From: Alistipes sp.
GTDB taxonomy: Bacteria > Bacillota > Clostridia > Oscillospirales > Ruminococcaceae
NCBI GenBank assembly: GCA_023667265.1
Contig: JAMPAJ010000001.1
Coordinates: 145,428 to 209,427 of the forward strand
DNA length: 64,000 nt
Direction: 5' to 3'
Below the pieces are notes generated by a model that saw nothing but the letters and a program-made list of their open reading frames with translations, did not search any database and was not told the DNA's origin. Both the position numbers and the translations under genes were made by a program. Shown here in pieces: positions 25,154 through 33,725 of this stretch; within the stretch, counting starts at the first letter, position 1; each line of letters starts with the position of its first letter.

Positions 25154-26581
25154 ATGGCAAAGCAGCTTTTCAATTCATCAGAAAAATCTAATTTTATTCT
25201 TAATCTGACGGAGGACAGCTATTCAAAGCTTGCCTCGGCTGGCATCATCACAGCCTGTTTCAGCACCTCCGCGGCGACTGTAATTCCCCTTGTTATGGGA
25301 AATAAGGCGTATTCCATTCCTGCCGTGGGAACGGCTGTGGCAGGCGCTCTTTGTATGGTCATCGCTATGATCGGTCTTATCAAGAAGTACGTCAGCAAAA
25401 AGCTGCTTGTGCCGGTCTGCGCTCTCGGAGCTATGCTTGTCTGGGGATTTATTTCGGCATTTGCGTCAGATGACCCGGCAGTCGGGATCTACGGATTCAG
25501 CGGCAGGGGAGAGGGTATGCTGACTCTGACCTTCTATGGCTGTTTTTTCATTGCGGCTGCCTGCGTAAAGCGTGAAAAGGCATTGAAAACGCTGATTTTC
25601 GGTATTCTCGGCAATGGCTTGCTGAACTGCGCCTTTGGTCTTATCCAGATCTTCACTGGAAAGGTCAGCGAGTTTGCCATAATCGGCAGCGATCTTCATG
25701 CCAATGCGGCATCGGGACTTTCGCAGTCGCCGATGTTCCTGGCGATGACGCTTGGTATTTCAATTGCAGCGGCTCTCATGGGATTTGCGGATTTTACCGG
25801 AAAATCTGCTAAGATATTGTGCATCGTGTCAGCGGCGGTGTTCTCGTTTGTCAATGTATTTACTTATTCTCTTTTAGGAATATGCGGCACTGCGCTTGCG
25901 GTGATTGCGGCAGTTGTATTTATTTTTGCAGCTAAGAAGCCTAAAAAGCCCCTGGCATCGCTGATAGCGGTCATCGTTCCCTTTGCTGCCGGAATACTGC
26001 TGGTAAATGCAGGCGCAGTGGGCAATATCTCCCGGTATCGGCTCTATGACGGACGTATTCTCTGGTTTGCCGATTCCTACATGAGGATCAACAGCAGCGG
26101 TTCATATGACAACAAGCTCATCGACATTGACGACACAAAGGACGTTTATTATACGCTTAACCGGAAAACCACCGATATTATCAGCAGTCACGGACTTTTT
26201 GGCACAGGACCGGATCAGCTTGTTTATCCTCAGATCTACACTACGGGGGACGGTGTATATGCAAATCCTACGGTTGAAGACATCGCCATACTCAACAAGG
26301 GCACCTTTGACCGTGTTTACAACGAATACCTGTACACGGCGGCAACTCGCGGAATACCCTCGGCGATAGCCTTTGGGGTCGTTCTTCTGTCGGTTGTTCT
26401 CATTGGTTACAGGAGCTTCCGTAAGAGGAAAGGTGCTTTGCAGCTTGCTATGCTTCTGATGACGATCATGTCGGGCTTGCTCTTCTTAATCGGATGCGGC
26501 AGTACGGCGTTTTCACCGATCTTCTGGATGACAGCCGGCTTGGCGATCGCGCAGGTCGATAGGGAAAGGATATCTGAATAA
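25154..26581 (+). CDS. Polytopic O-antigen ligase/Wzy-like membrane protein
   Basis: The 475-residue product has about ten membrane helices. A large outer loop (about 295-400) contains GRILWFADSYMRI and FGTGPDQLVYPQ, then FDRVYNEYLYTAATRG, matching the GxGP...HNEYLQ pattern of the O-antigen ligase/Wzy_C superfamily, here with Tyr in place of the usual His. Members polymerise or transfer glycans; in this organism a surface polysaccharide or a glycan on secreted proteins is possible. It lies 18 bases after the protease gene with ribosome binding site GAAAGGA, so the two are probably co-transcribed. Confidence 0.75.
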   Translation: MAKQLFNSSEKSNFILNLTEDSYSKLASAGIITACFSTSAATVIPLVMGNKAYSIPAVGTAVAGALCMVIAMIGLIKKYVSKKLLVPVCALGAMLVWGFISAFASDDPAVGIYGFSGRGEGMLTLTFYGCFFIAAACVKREKALKTLIFGILGNGLLNCAFGLIQIFTGKVSEFAIIGSDLHANAASGLSQSPMFLAMTLGISIAAALMGFADFTGKSAKILCIVSAAVFSFVNVFTYSLLGICGTALAVIAAVVFIFAAKKPKKPLASLIAVIVPFAAGILLVNAGAVGNISRYRLYDGRILWFADSYMRINSSGSYDNKLIDIDDTKDVYYTLNRKTTDIISSHGLFGTGPDQLVYPQIYTTGDGVYANPTVEDIAILNKGTFDRVYNEYLYTAATRGIPSAIAFGVVLLSVVLIGYRSFRKRKGALQLAMLLMTIMSGLLFLIGCGSTAFSPIFWMTAGLAIAQVDRERISE

Positions 26582-26624
26582 AAACAAGGCAGAGAAATCA
26601 AAATCATTTCTCTGCCTTGTTAAC
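26582..26624 (+). terminator. Terminator after the Wzy-like gene
   Basis: AACAAGGCAGAGAAAT and its exact complement form a 16-bp perfect stem with A-run and T-ends, usable in both directions. Confidence 0.85.
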
Positions 26625-26831
26625 ATCGGGATTCCAAAGGGGCAATGCTCCTTTGGCAGAGTCCAGAGGCGGCGCCTTTGGCGAGGTATGGAGCAGAGCT
26701 CCATATCGACCGTAGGTCGATATGCCTTCAGGCGCTCTGCAAGGGGTGAATTTTAAAACAGTCCGGTGGACTGTTTTATAAAGAGGGGAGGCTCTGCAAG
26801 AGAGAGCCTCCCCTTAAATTGGTAGTTTTAC
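26625..26831. repeat. Cluster of consecutive palindromes
   Basis: Several stem-loops follow one another with little spacing: CCAAAGG...CCTTTGG, TATGGAG...CTCCATA, ATATCGACC-GTA-GGTCGATAT, AAAACAGTCC-GGT-GGACTGTTTT, and GGGGAGGCTCT...AGAGCCTCCCC, the last placed to terminate the CNNM gene. No coding potential is seen. Confidence 0.75.
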
Positions 26832-28160
26832 TTATTCTTCTTCATCCTCGTTTTCGTCAGCCGCCGCCAGCTTCGTTACCTTGCAAAGCTCCACGCGATG
26901 ATGCCTGATCTCAAGTATATCAATATGCAGACCGTCCGCCTCCACAAACGTTTTCGTGCCGTCCTTCGGTATCTCTCCGAGCTCATCAATGATATATCCG
27001 CCAAAGGTGTCATACTTCTCCGAGGGCAGACCGATATCCAGCTCCTCACATACGTCGTCCAGAGGCGTGATACCGGGGATTATCCACATATTCTCCCCGA
27101 TTTTCTTCATGACCCTTTCCGGGATCCCCGATTCGTCGTCGTCAAAGTCGCCTACAAGCTCCTCTACCAGGTCGGTGACGGTGATTACTCCCGACATACC
27201 GCCATATTCATCAACTACAACGGCGAATCCGCATCCGCCCTTTTTCTTCATCTGGGCAAAAAGCATATCAGCCTTCATAGTCTCATGAACGAAATACGGC
27301 TCGTGAACCGCATTTTTCATGATGTTTTCGCGGCTTTTGTCGCTGAGCCGGAAATAATCCTTGGCGTTGAGAATACCGATAACGTTGTCGACGCTCTCGC
27401 CGCAGACCGGATATCTGGAATGACGCGTGCGGTGGATCGTTTCCTCCCAGGTCGCCACATCGTCCTCGCTCCAGAGCATGGAAACGTCGGTTCTGTGAGT
27501 GCATATCTGCTCCGCCGTCATATCGTCAAATGCGAAAACATTCCTTATCATACGGCTTTCAGTTTCGTCGATAACGCCTTTTTCAGCACCGGCGTCGGAC
27601 ATCATAATGATCTCCTCCTCGGAAACAGTCTCGTCCTCGCCCTCCGGATCAATGCCCATAAGCCGCAGAATACCGTTTGTAGATACATTCAGAATGAAAA
27701 CAAGGGGCTTGAAAAGCGTTTGTACCACGCCAATTCCCTTAGCCATATTAAGCGCCAGCTTTTCGGGATCTTTCATCGCCGCTCGTTTGGGCACAAGCTC
27801 GCCGAAAACAAGGGTTATGTAGGAAAGCAGCAGAGTTACCAGGATAACGGCAACAGGGCGCATTGTCTCAGCTGAGATACCGATGCCTGTTTTCAGCACA
27901 AGCCTTACCAGGTCATCGGCAAAGCTGTCGGCGGCAAACGCCGCTCCGATAAAGCCGGATAGGGTGATAGCCACCTGTATAGTCGCCAGAAAACGCGACG
28001 GCTCGCTGGTGAGCTTCTGAAGTCGTTTAGCTTTTTTGTTGCCGTCCTCTGCCAGCTTTTCAAGTCTGGTCTGATTGACCGAAATAACGGCTATTTCAGC
28101 ACAGGCGAAAACGGCGTTGAGCGCGATCAGAATTACTTGCAGCAATAATTGCCAGATCAT
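26832..28160 (-). CDS. CNNM/CorC (hemolysin-type) membrane protein with CBS domains
   Basis: The 442 residues show an N-terminal CNNM transmembrane domain (about 1-190, including NAVFACAEIAVISVN), a pair of CBS domains (about 205-330; TDVSMLWSEDD, VVVDEYGGMSGVIT) and a C-terminal CorC_HlyC domain. Proteins of this type handle divalent cations, often Mg2+ efflux. Start ATG 28160 follows GGAGGAATAAT; the frame to 28193 would start inside a palindrome. No magnesium riboswitch is recognisable upstream. Confidence 0.9.
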   Translation of the reverse strand: MIWQLLLQVILIALNAVFACAEIAVISVNQTRLEKLAEDGNKKAKRLQKLTSEPSRFLATIQVAITLSGFIGAAFAADSFADDLVRLVLKTGIGISAETMRPVAVILVTLLLSYITLVFGELVPKRAAMKDPEKLALNMAKGIGVVQTLFKPLVFILNVSTNGILRLMGIDPEGEDETVSEEEIIMMSDAGAEKGVIDETESRMIRNVFAFDDMTAEQICTHRTDVSMLWSEDDVATWEETIHRTRHSRYPVCGESVDNVIGILNAKDYFRLSDKSRENIMKNAVHEPYFVHETMKADMLFAQMKKKGGCGFAVVVDEYGGMSGVITVTDLVEELVGDFDDDESGIPERVMKKIGENMWIIPGITPLDDVCEELDIGLPSEKYDTFGGYIIDELGEIPKDGTKTFVEADGLHIDILEIRHHRVELCKVTKLAAADENEDEEE

Positions 28161-28186
28161 ATTATTCCTCCGTAAATATATTTTCT

Positions 28187-28251
28187 GCAACACTGCACTA
28201 AGATCGGACGTCTGATATGCAAAGGCGTCAGACGTGCCTTGTGCGGTGTTG
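28187..28251 (-). repeat. Nested palindrome upstream of the CNNM gene
   Basis: GCAACACTGCAC and GTGCGGTGTTG form an outer stem (28187-28198 with 28241-28251). Inside it ACGTCTGA and TCAGACGT form a second hairpin. The outer arms are of the same family as 6018-6050. Confidence 0.6.
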
Positions 28252-28271
28252 TCTTTTGTCTGTAACCACCA

Positions 28272-28319
28272 AAAGGCATACCCTGCGCTAACATCTCAGA
28301 AAGCGCAGACCATGCCTTG
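28272..28319 (-). terminator. Long hairpin downstream of the DUF1292 gene
   Basis: On the minus strand GGCAT, TCTGCGCT and their complements make a stem of about 15 bp followed by TTTT. It probably ends the DUF1292 transcript. The 90 bases between it and the stop codon are also rich in short complementary segments. Confidence 0.6.
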
Positions 28320-28408
28320 GGCAAATATATTTTACGTGAAACATACTCCCGTCCGGGGTACTGTCCATTTGGAAATTCACCTCACAGTATTATTGCTCGG
28401 GCAAAGAA

Positions 28409-28684
28409 TTATTCTTCCTCGCCGTCAAGCTCTTCTTCAACTCTCTCCATGAAGATCTTGAAAACAGCCTCTAAAATTGCGTCGTCCTCAACAGAGCAGA
28501 GAATTTCGTTGTCCGGGTCGTCGTTATCCTGTTCAACGCGCAGAATTACGACCTCCTCAGCGTCCTCCTCGTCGGCAGGCAGAAGAACGGCATAGGTCTC
28601 CTCCTCATAGCCCACGAAGTCCAGAAGTTCAAAAGGACACTCGTTGCCCTCGTCGTCTATAAGCTTAATAATATCTTCGTTCAT
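28409..28684 (-). CDS. DUF1292 family protein
   Basis: The product has 91 residues, is very acidic and has the DUF1292 (YrzB-like) pattern: IKLIDDEGNECPFELLDFV at the start, YAVLLPAD in the middle and VFKIFMERVEEEL at the end. The family is common in Firmicutes next to housekeeping genes and has no known activity. It is a single gene with its own promoter and a leader of about 120 bases. Confidence 0.88.
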   Translation of the reverse strand: MNEDIIKLIDDEGNECPFELLDFVGYEEETYAVLLPADEEDAEEVVILRVEQDNDDPDNEILCSVEDDAILEAVFKIFMERVEEELDGEEE

Positions 28685-28809
28685 AATGATCCTCCAAAGC
28701 CGCCTTTCGGCATATACAAGACCTCCCCGGAAGCCGCCGCATTACATCATATCGCTAAAATCCTACGACATCCAGCGCACGCTGCCTTCGAGCAAATCTA
28801 TTAACCGTT

Positions 28810-28838
28810 ATTATATCATATTTTTCCGTATTTGTCAA
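28810..28838 (-). promoter_or_regulatory. Promoter of the DUF1292 gene
   Basis: Minus strand TTGACA, 17 bases, TATAAT. The rest of the gap to the holin gene (28840-29010) holds an AT-rich stretch and no clear second promoter. Confidence 0.75.
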
Positions 28839-29010
28839 GGGCAGCGCTGAAATGTTAATTTTTCGTAAACATTATTCTATAATCAACGGTTTTCAGTTGA
28901 AAAACTGTTATTTTTCACATTATTATGGGAGGGAAAATAATTGCGGCGCAGTTCAAAGCTCATATTACGGCTCTGAGGTGTGCTGCCTGAGACCGGAAAG
29001 AGGTGAAAAA

Positions 29011-29400
29011 ATGAAATATCTTATAATGCTGATGATCGTTGTCGGAGCGGCTTTGGCTGATTTCCTCACTGGGATCATAAAGGCGTACTGTACGGGCAGT
29101 GTGAACAGCTCGAAGATGCGCAGGGGCGGGCTGAACAAGCTGGCGGAGATAATCGTTATGACAACAGTCTGCGGACTTGATACCGGCATCAATGCGCTGG
29201 GAAAATATTACGGTGCGGAGGAGCTTTCCTCAATTGCCGGGGCGATCACGGCAGTGTCTGTTTTTGGCTATATTACAGTAATGGAAATCATAAGTATTCT
29301 GGAAAACTACAGGGTCATCAATCCCGAGGCGCAGTGGGTGTGCAGCCTTGTAAAAAGATTTACTATTTCTAAGGAGGACAAAAATGATAAAAAGCTATAA
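29011..29400 (+). CDS. Phage-type holin (TcdE/phage_holin_4 family)
   Basis: The 129-residue protein has three or four hydrophobic helices and the late motif VMEIISILENY typical of this holin family, which includes TcdE. Holins make membrane lesions that let lysins reach the wall. Start ATG 29011 follows GAGGTGAAAAA; the frame back to 28852 runs through the intergenic region. The following M15 peptidase gene overlaps its end by 17 bases, as in phage lysis cassettes. No other phage structural gene is nearby. Confidence 0.85.
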   Translation: MKYLIMLMIVVGAALADFLTGIIKAYCTGSVNSSKMRRGGLNKLAEIIVMTTVCGLDTGINALGKYYGAEELSSIAGAITAVSVFGYITVMEIISILENYRVINPEAQWVCSLVKRFTISKEDKNDKKL

Positions 29401-29941
29401 ATCAACTTCAACTGAAAAGCTGTCGGAGCATTTCGGCGTCGGCGAAATGAGGTGCAAGTGCGGCGGCACTCACGACACTAAGCTTGACACTGCGCTCATT
29501 GAAAAGCTGGAGAAGCTGCGTGCAGCGTTAAACTGCTCAAAGATCATCGTCAACAGCGGCTATAGATGTCCAACTCACGACAAAAACGTCGGCGGAAGCG
29601 GTTCTGGTCAGCATACCAAGGGCACGGCTGCGGATATTGTCTGCTATAACGGCAATGGCGGGATAATCAGCGCAAAGGTAGTTTGCTGTGCCGCTCAGGA
29701 TATCGGCTTCACCGGAATTGCCAATATTGACAGCTCTTACACTGCGACTCATGTTGATGTCAGATCAGGAAAATGGTTCGGAGACGAAACAAAGGGCACC
29801 AGCTACAACATTCCCGAGGGCGATTTTTTCAGGCATTTCGGTCTTTCTCAGAAGGATGTCTACGGCGAAGCAAGGACGCTGAAAATACAGAGTATTACAG
29901 TTGACGGCGTTACATACTCTGGAATATTGACAGAGATATGA
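29384..29941 (+). CDS. M15-family D-Ala-D-Ala carboxypeptidase-like endolysin
   Basis: The 185-residue product matches peptidase M15A/M15_3, which cleaves peptidoglycan cross-links. Zinc-site motifs are visible: GQHTKGTAADI (His and Asp) and ATHVDVR (His), plus VNSGYRCPTHDKNVGG in front. There is no signal peptide, which fits export through the preceding holin. AAGGAGG precedes ATG and lies inside the holin gene. A 35-residue tail after the peptidase domain (from about 150) is of unknown role. Confidence 0.87.
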   Translation: MIKSYKSTSTEKLSEHFGVGEMRCKCGGTHDTKLDTALIEKLEKLRAALNCSKIIVNSGYRCPTHDKNVGGSGSGQHTKGTAADIVCYNGNGGIISAKVVCCAAQDIGFTGIANIDSSYTATHVDVRSGKWFGDETKGTSYNIPEGDFFRHFGLSQKDVYGEARTLKIQSITVDGVTYSGILTEI

Positions 29942-30055
29942 TCTTCAGCAGGCTGCTTCGGCACTTTAGTTGTAACTGATAACTTCTCAAAAGTCAAGAG
30001 TTTTTGAGAAGTATCTTGTCGAATCAGCACAATACTTTTCGATTATGATAAATTC

Positions 30056-30088
30056 ATCGGCAGAACTTCGGTTCTGCCGATTTTTTAT
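30056..30088 (+). terminator. Terminator after the holin-endolysin pair
   Basis: ATCGGCAGAAC-TTCG-GTTCTGCCGAT followed by T residues. Another inverted repeat (acttctcaaaa...ttttgagaagt) lies at about 29980-30011. Confidence 0.9.
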
Positions 30089-30132
30089 TGTCTGCCCGAA
30101 AAAATGCATAATAATTAAGAAAAGATATAAAT

Positions 30133-30959
30133 TTGATATATAAAAAAAGCTGTCAAAAAAATGACGGTTCGGCGATATTCAATCATGCAGTGAAATATTA
30201 TGATTTAAGCAGGAACCCTGTCACAAAGGCAGGAAGTATGGGAAAAAAGAGTACAAGAGAGATGGAGTTCTGGACAAAGGAAGAATATCAGAAATTCATT
30301 GAAGAAGTAATGGACAAGCCAATCTCATTCTATGCGTTTGAAATGCTCTATTGGTGCGGTTTACGTATGGGAGAGCTTCTTGCACTGACTCCAAAGGATT
30401 TTGATTTCAATAATAAAACGGTCAGAATCAATAAGTCCTATCAGCGTATCAAACAGAAAGACGTGATTACAGACCCGAAAACACCCAAAAGCGTAAGAAC
30501 AATTGTAATGCCTGAATTTCTTTCGGAAGAAATGGAGGAGTGCATAAATTTTCTTTACGCATTGAAGAGAATGACAGGATATTCCAGATTTCCAAGCATT
30601 ATCTGCATAACGAAATGGACAGAGGCAGTAAGGCGGCAGGAGTCAAGAGGATACGCATACACGATTTGAGACATTCTCACGTTTCAATGCTTATCAATCA
30701 AGGCTTTTCCGCAGTGGATATTGCAAACAGAGTCGGACACGAAAGCGTTGACATCACATTCAGATATGCACATATGTTCCCGACAACGCAAAAGGAAATT
30801 GTTGTCAAGGGAAGTCCGAAAACATACAAAGCGTTGAAAAATACACTTTGTGACTTGATGAATGTACTGAAAGAAAACGGCAGTTACACCGATGAACAGT
30901 GGGAAACACTTCAATTAGCCACACAGATTTCAGAGGGCTTTAAAAACAATGAAGAATAG
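30133..30959 (+). pseudogene. Broken tyrosine integrase (truncated and frameshifted)
   Basis: Two overlapping frames together spell a tyrosine recombinase. The first (to 30669) has CGLRMGELLAL with the catalytic Arg; the second (30540-30959) has RIHDLRHSHVSMLI, VGHESVDITFRYAHMFP with the His-x-x-Arg, His and Tyr. A frame change near 30560 separates them. The N-terminal DNA-binding domain is largely missing, no ribosome binding site is seen, and the start at 30133 is only the frame limit. It is a relic of an integrated element, perhaps the one that brought its neighbours. Confidence 0.87.
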
Positions 30960-31017
30960 CCTGAAATCCTACATTGCAGTAATATAACTATAATAAAATT
31001 AATGGAGGTATACCCAC

Positions 31018-31713
31018 ATGAAAGACAAAGAAAACTGGCTGTCAAAATTCAAATTGGAAGAAGTAAGCACAGGACTGGAAGACATCGGCAATAAGCTGAA
31101 CAGAAGTAAGGTATGTTTACATACAAGTATGAAATATGGAATCCCGGATTCTTTGACGGTCTATCTGATTACACACTTTAACGACTTAGGAATAAAAAAG
31201 CTGATTATTACAAACTTTCCGATTCCTGAAGAACCGGAGGAATGGACGGAACTGCTTGAAGGTCAGAGATACGTGATTGAAAAAGTTCCGTCAAACTTTT
31301 CAGAAAAGCGTGACTGTCATTCTATTGCAATAGAACAGTTTCTTGCAAAGCACAGAGAACCATTCAGGGTCAGGGACAACAGTAACAAGATTGCTCATAT
31401 CGAGACGATAAAAACAGCAGATGTTGTAATGGGATTTCCGAGTGCAGATATTCTTGAACCATATGTTAAAATGCTTGAAAAATTCAACAAGTTCTATATT
31501 ATCGGAGGTTATGTTACAGAAGATAATTTTAGTGATTACCTTGAAGTCTTTAAAATGCGTAAATTTGAAATCACAGCGGTAACCCCGATAATGATTAAGG
31601 AGTTCTTGTGTGAATGTAACGGCTCTCTGATATGGATGGACAACTTTGATGAGAAAGCGTCTTTAGCTTTTGGCACAGACAACAAATATGAATACGAATA
31701 CGATGAAATGTAA
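31018..31713 (+). CDS. Unknown protein in the integrase-adjacent island
   Basis: The 231-residue product is soluble-looking, with no signal peptide or membrane helix, and alternates strands and helices (for example KKLIITNFPIP and ADVVMGFPSADIL). No motif is recognised. The gene is more AT-rich than its neighbours and uses AAA, GAA and ATT/ATA more, suggesting transfer with the integrase relic. GGAGGTATACCCAC precedes ATG. It ends 60 bases before a strong hairpin and about 220 bases from the 3' end of guaA. Confidence 0.75.
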   Translation: MKDKENWLSKFKLEEVSTGLEDIGNKLNRSKVCLHTSMKYGIPDSLTVYLITHFNDLGIKKLIITNFPIPEEPEEWTELLEGQRYVIEKVPSNFSEKRDCHSIAIEQFLAKHREPFRVRDNSNKIAHIETIKTADVVMGFPSADILEPYVKMLEKFNKFYIIGGYVTEDNFSDYLEVFKMRKFEITAVTPIMIKEFLCECNGSLIWMDNFDEKASLAFGTDNKYEYEYDEM

Positions 31714-31760
31714 TATTTGTACAGTCTGAACGGAATGGAAAATCCGTTTTATATAGATAG

Positions 31761-31801
31761 AAAATCGCCATAGTACTATAAAATGTACTGTGGCGATTTG
31801 T
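31761..31801. terminator. Terminator after the unknown island gene
   Basis: AAATCGCCATAGTAC and GTACTGTGGCGATTT form a 15-bp stem with one mismatch pair around a short AT loop. Confidence 0.75.
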
Positions 31802-31930
31802 TGTTTATGCTGTTTTACATGCAAACCATTGGTTACTTATTCACTGTAGTTATAGTATCACGAAACAGTATCACAAAGTGGCTTACAAGTGAATTTCGGA
31901 TATTTTACGCCCTTTTAAAAAGTGCTTTTA

Positions 31931-33493
31931 TTATTCCCACTCCACAGTCCCCGGCGGCTTTGATGTAATATCATAAACTACGCGGTTAACGTGCTCGACC
32001 TCATTAGTCAGGCGGTTGGACACACGAGCGAGAACATCGTAGGGGATGCGAGCCCAGTCGGCTGTCATAAAATCGTCAGTAGTTACTGCGCGGATAGCGA
32101 TAAGGTGGTCATATGTACGGTGGTCGCCCATAACGCCGACAGTCCGGACATCCGGGAGAACGGCGAAGAACTGTTTAAGATCGCTTTCGATGCCGCTTTT
32201 GCGGATCTCGTCACGAAAAACAGCGTCCGCCTCCTGGAGGACTTTGATTTTCTCTTCGGTTATCTCGCCGAGTATGCGGACGCCAAGTCCCGGACCGGGG
32301 AACGGCTGTCTCCATACAAGGTCATGGGGTATTCCAAGCTTCTCGCCGACAGCGCGAACCTCGTCCTTGAAAAGGTCTTTCAGTGGCTCAATAGTGCCGG
32401 CAAACTGGATATCCGTGGGCATTTCAACCATGTTGTGGTGAGTTTTTATAACATCTGTTTTGCCGTGGCCAGCCTTATTGCCCTTTCCGGACTCGATGCG
32501 GTCGGGGTATATCGTGCCCTGAGCGAAGAAACCGTCAGTGCCCTGCTCGCGTATTTTATTCCAGAAAACGTTGTAAAATTCAGTGCCGATTATCTTTCGC
32601 TTCTGCTCAGGATCGGTAACGCCCTTCAATGCTGTCAGGAACTGCTCCTTGCAGTTTACGCGGACGAAATTCATATCAAAAAGCTTGGTGAAGGTCTCCT
32701 CAACAAAGTCGCCCTCATCCTTTCTCATAAGTCCCTGGTCAACGAAAACGCAGGTCAGCTGTTTTCCTACCGCACGGCTGAGAAGTCCCGCGGCAACGGA
32801 GGAATCAACGCCTCCGGAAAGTCCCAGAATAACAGTCTTGTCGCCGATCTCCTCACGGAGTCTTGCAACAGTTGCGTCGATGAAGTTGTCCATTTTCCAA
32901 TCTCCGGCAAATCCGCAGACGTTGTAGAGGAAATTGCGGAGAATATTCTTGCCGTATTCGCTGTGAGTTACCTCCGGATGGAACTGAACGGCGCAGAGCT
33001 TCTTTTCACGGCATTCAAAAGCGGCGGCAGGGCAGTCCTCTGACATCGCAGTTACAGTAAAGCCCTCGGGAAGCTTGCTTACATAGTCGGTGTGGCTCAT
33101 CCATACGACGCTCTTTCCCGGCACGTCCGTAAACAGCGGACTATCAGCGGCAGACTCTGTCAGAGAGATCTCGATTTTACCATATTCGCTCTTGGTGCAG
33201 CTGCTGACCTCTCCGCCGAGAGTATACGCCATAAGCTGGCAGCCGTAGCAGATGCCGAGAATCGGGATATTAAGTTCAAAAATTTCCTTGGAAATATGTG
33301 GGGAGCTTTCGTCATAGACGCTGTTAGGACCTCCTGTGAAGATAATTCCCATAGGATTAAGGGCTTTAAGCTCCTCTATTGGTGTGGTGTGGCTCTTGAT
33401 CTCGCAGTATACGCCGCATTCACGGACTCTTCTTGCTATAAGCTGATTATACTGACCGCCGAAATCGAGAACTATACAAAGCTGGTTTGCCAT
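31931..33493 (-). CDS. guaA: GMP synthase (glutamine-hydrolysing)
   Basis: GuaA converts XMP to GMP using ATP and glutamine ammonia. The 520 residues include a class I glutamine amidotransferase (1-190; [11 protein letters not shown] with catalytic Cys, [11 protein letters not shown] with His-Glu), the ATP pyrophosphatase loop [13 protein letters not shown] and the C-terminal dimerisation domain ending [22 protein letters not shown] precedes ATG. Expression comes from the tandem promoter repeats. The 3' end of guaA is a known integration site for genomic islands, and an integrase relic lies about 1 kb beyond it. Confidence 0.98.
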   Translation of the reverse strand: MANQLCIVLDFGGQYNQLIARRVRECGVYCEIKSHTTPIEELKALNPMGIIFTGGPNSVYDESSPHISKEIFELNIPILGICYGCQLMAYTLGGEVSSCTKSEYGKIEISLTESAADSPLFTDVPGKSVVWMSHTDYVSKLPEGFTVTAMSEDCPAAAFECREKKLCAVQFHPEVTHSEYGKNILRNFLYNVCGFAGDWKMDNFIDATVARLREEIGDKTVILGLSGGVDSSVAAGLLSRAVGKQLTCVFVDQGLMRKDEGDFVEETFTKLFDMNFVRVNCKEQFLTALKGVTDPEQKRKIIGTEFYNVFWNKIREQGTDGFFAQGTIYPDRIESGKGNKAGHGKTDVIKTHHNMVEMPTDIQFAGTIEPLKDLFKDEVRAVGEKLGIPHDLVWRQPFPGPGLGVRILGEITEEKIKVLQEADAVFRDEIRKSGIESDLKQFFAVLPDVRTVGVMGDHRTYDHLIAIRAVTTDDFMTADWARIPYDVLARVSNRLTNEVEHVNRVVYDITSKPPGTVEWE

Positions 33494-33531
33494 ACGGACC
33501 TCCTTGATCTGTTGTAAAGATTACAAACATA

Positions 33532-33725
33532 ATTATAGCATATAAATGGGAAAATTGCAACCCACGCGGAGAAAATATTGATTGCGAATATTTATAGCGC
33601 GAACTTGCCGGAGGAGGCTCCCCGCTTATAGCATATAAATGGGAAAATTGCAACCCACGCGGAGAAAATATTGATTGCAAATATTTACAGTGCGAACTTG
33701 CCGGCGGAGGCTCTCTGCCGCTTTG
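33532..33725 (-). promoter_or_regulatory. Promoter-repeat array upstream of guaA
   Basis: On the minus strand the gene-proximal unit is TTGCAA, 17 bases, TATAAT (33532-33560) and the distal unit is TTGCAA, 17 bases, TATAAG (33625-33653), with a period of 93 bp. A third partial unit (about 33660-33725) contributes only the GC-rich dyad and AT-rich part and overlaps the end of tadA. The units match those upstream of coaX and the GH5 lipoprotein. Confidence 0.8.

Noticed and set aside
28160..28408. Magnesium (M-box) riboswitch upstream of the CNNM gene
   Set aside because: I could not find the conserved M-box core; only palindromes and a terminator-like hairpin are seen.
30133..30669. Intact integrase
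   Set aside because: The catalytic motifs are split over two frames and the N-terminal domain is missing, so I call a pseudogene; a sequencing error at the frame change cannot be excluded.
31991..33043. 350-codon plus-strand frame opposite guaA
   Set aside because: guaA has all family motifs; the opposite frame is a shadow of biased codon use.
33447..33680. Repetitive 77-codon minus-strand frame in the guaA upstream region
   Set aside because: It translates the promoter repeats (a similar peptide arises upstream of coaX) and would run across the guaA start.
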